DNA from: Dichomitus squalens LYAD-421 SS1
Taxonomy: Eukaryota; Basidiomycota; Agaricomycetes; Polyporales; Polyporaceae
Reading direction: 5' to 3'
DNA length: 33,696 nucleotides
Assembly (NCBI RefSeq): GCF_000275845.1
Contig: NW_006766931.1
Span: 157,952-191,647, forward strand
The notes under the pieces were generated by a model that was not told the DNA's origin, did not search any database, and was given only the letters and a program-made list of their open reading frames with translations. The position numbers were made by a program, and so were the translations under genes. Each line of letters starts with the position of its first letter. The stretch's first letter is position 1. Positions 33,600 through 33,696 of this stretch are shown here, piece after piece.

Positions 33600-33696
33600 G
33601 GGGACCTCTGTACCCCCAATCTACAGTTCAGTTCACTCGAACATCTCCTCTCATCGCTCTAACAAGCCTCTTACTATCAACCAACCCTTCTAGGTG

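Overview
The window is nuclear DNA of a filamentous basidiomycete, most likely a white-rot polypore. The evidence is a class II ligninolytic peroxidase, a GMC alcohol oxidase, GH27 and GtaA-type secreted hydrolases, F-box/LRR-like genes, and genes cut by many 45-70 bp GT-AG introns into exons as short as 10-12 bases. There is no operon structure, CRISPR array, rRNA or tRNA that I can see. All exon models were built by hand, from splice sites that keep the frame and restore family motifs.

Layout. 1-192: a small element with 44-bp inverted ends. 539-2347 (-): mitochondrial-type cation diffusion facilitator (CDF) transporter. 2876-4162 (+): F-box gene broken by one in-frame TGA. 4959-5259: three imperfect tandem repeats. 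5412-7424 (+): GH27 alpha-galactosidase, frameshifted by a 4-bp duplication. 7838-8218 (+): doubtful small ORF. 8361-9248 (-): decayed second copy of the CDF gene. 11003-12716 (+): peroxidase with both the Mn(II) site and the surface tryptophan of versatile peroxidases, apparently intact. 13741-17084 (+): GtaA-family glutaminase with one frameshift. 17636-20402 (-): HAM1-like protein, intact over six exons. 21022-22345 (-): F-box protein, followed by a decayed paralogue at 22785-23565 (-). 23895-26554 (-): AOX-type GMC oxidase, intact over 14 exons. 27395-28104 (-): Ser-rich single-pass membrane protein. 28908-30156 (-): protein of unknown function with a Cys-rich motif and a 9-codon last exon. 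30855-33400 (+): 5'-truncated non-LTR retrotransposon. 33450-33696: hairpins and a TATA box for a gene beyond the right edge.

How the parts may work together (inference). The peroxidase needs H2O2 and Mn(II). An alcohol oxidase of the methanol-oxidase type, a known H2O2 source in wood decay, lies about 11 kb downstream. GH27 and glutaminase would release sugars and ammonium outside the cell. Co-regulation cannot be seen from sequence. Three genes (F-box, GH27, glutaminase) each carry a single lesion in an otherwise open frame. This suggests very recent decay, an allelic defect in a dikaryon, or consensus errors, whereas the CDF and F-box copies at 8.4-9.2 kb and 22.8-23.6 kb are clearly old pseudogenes.
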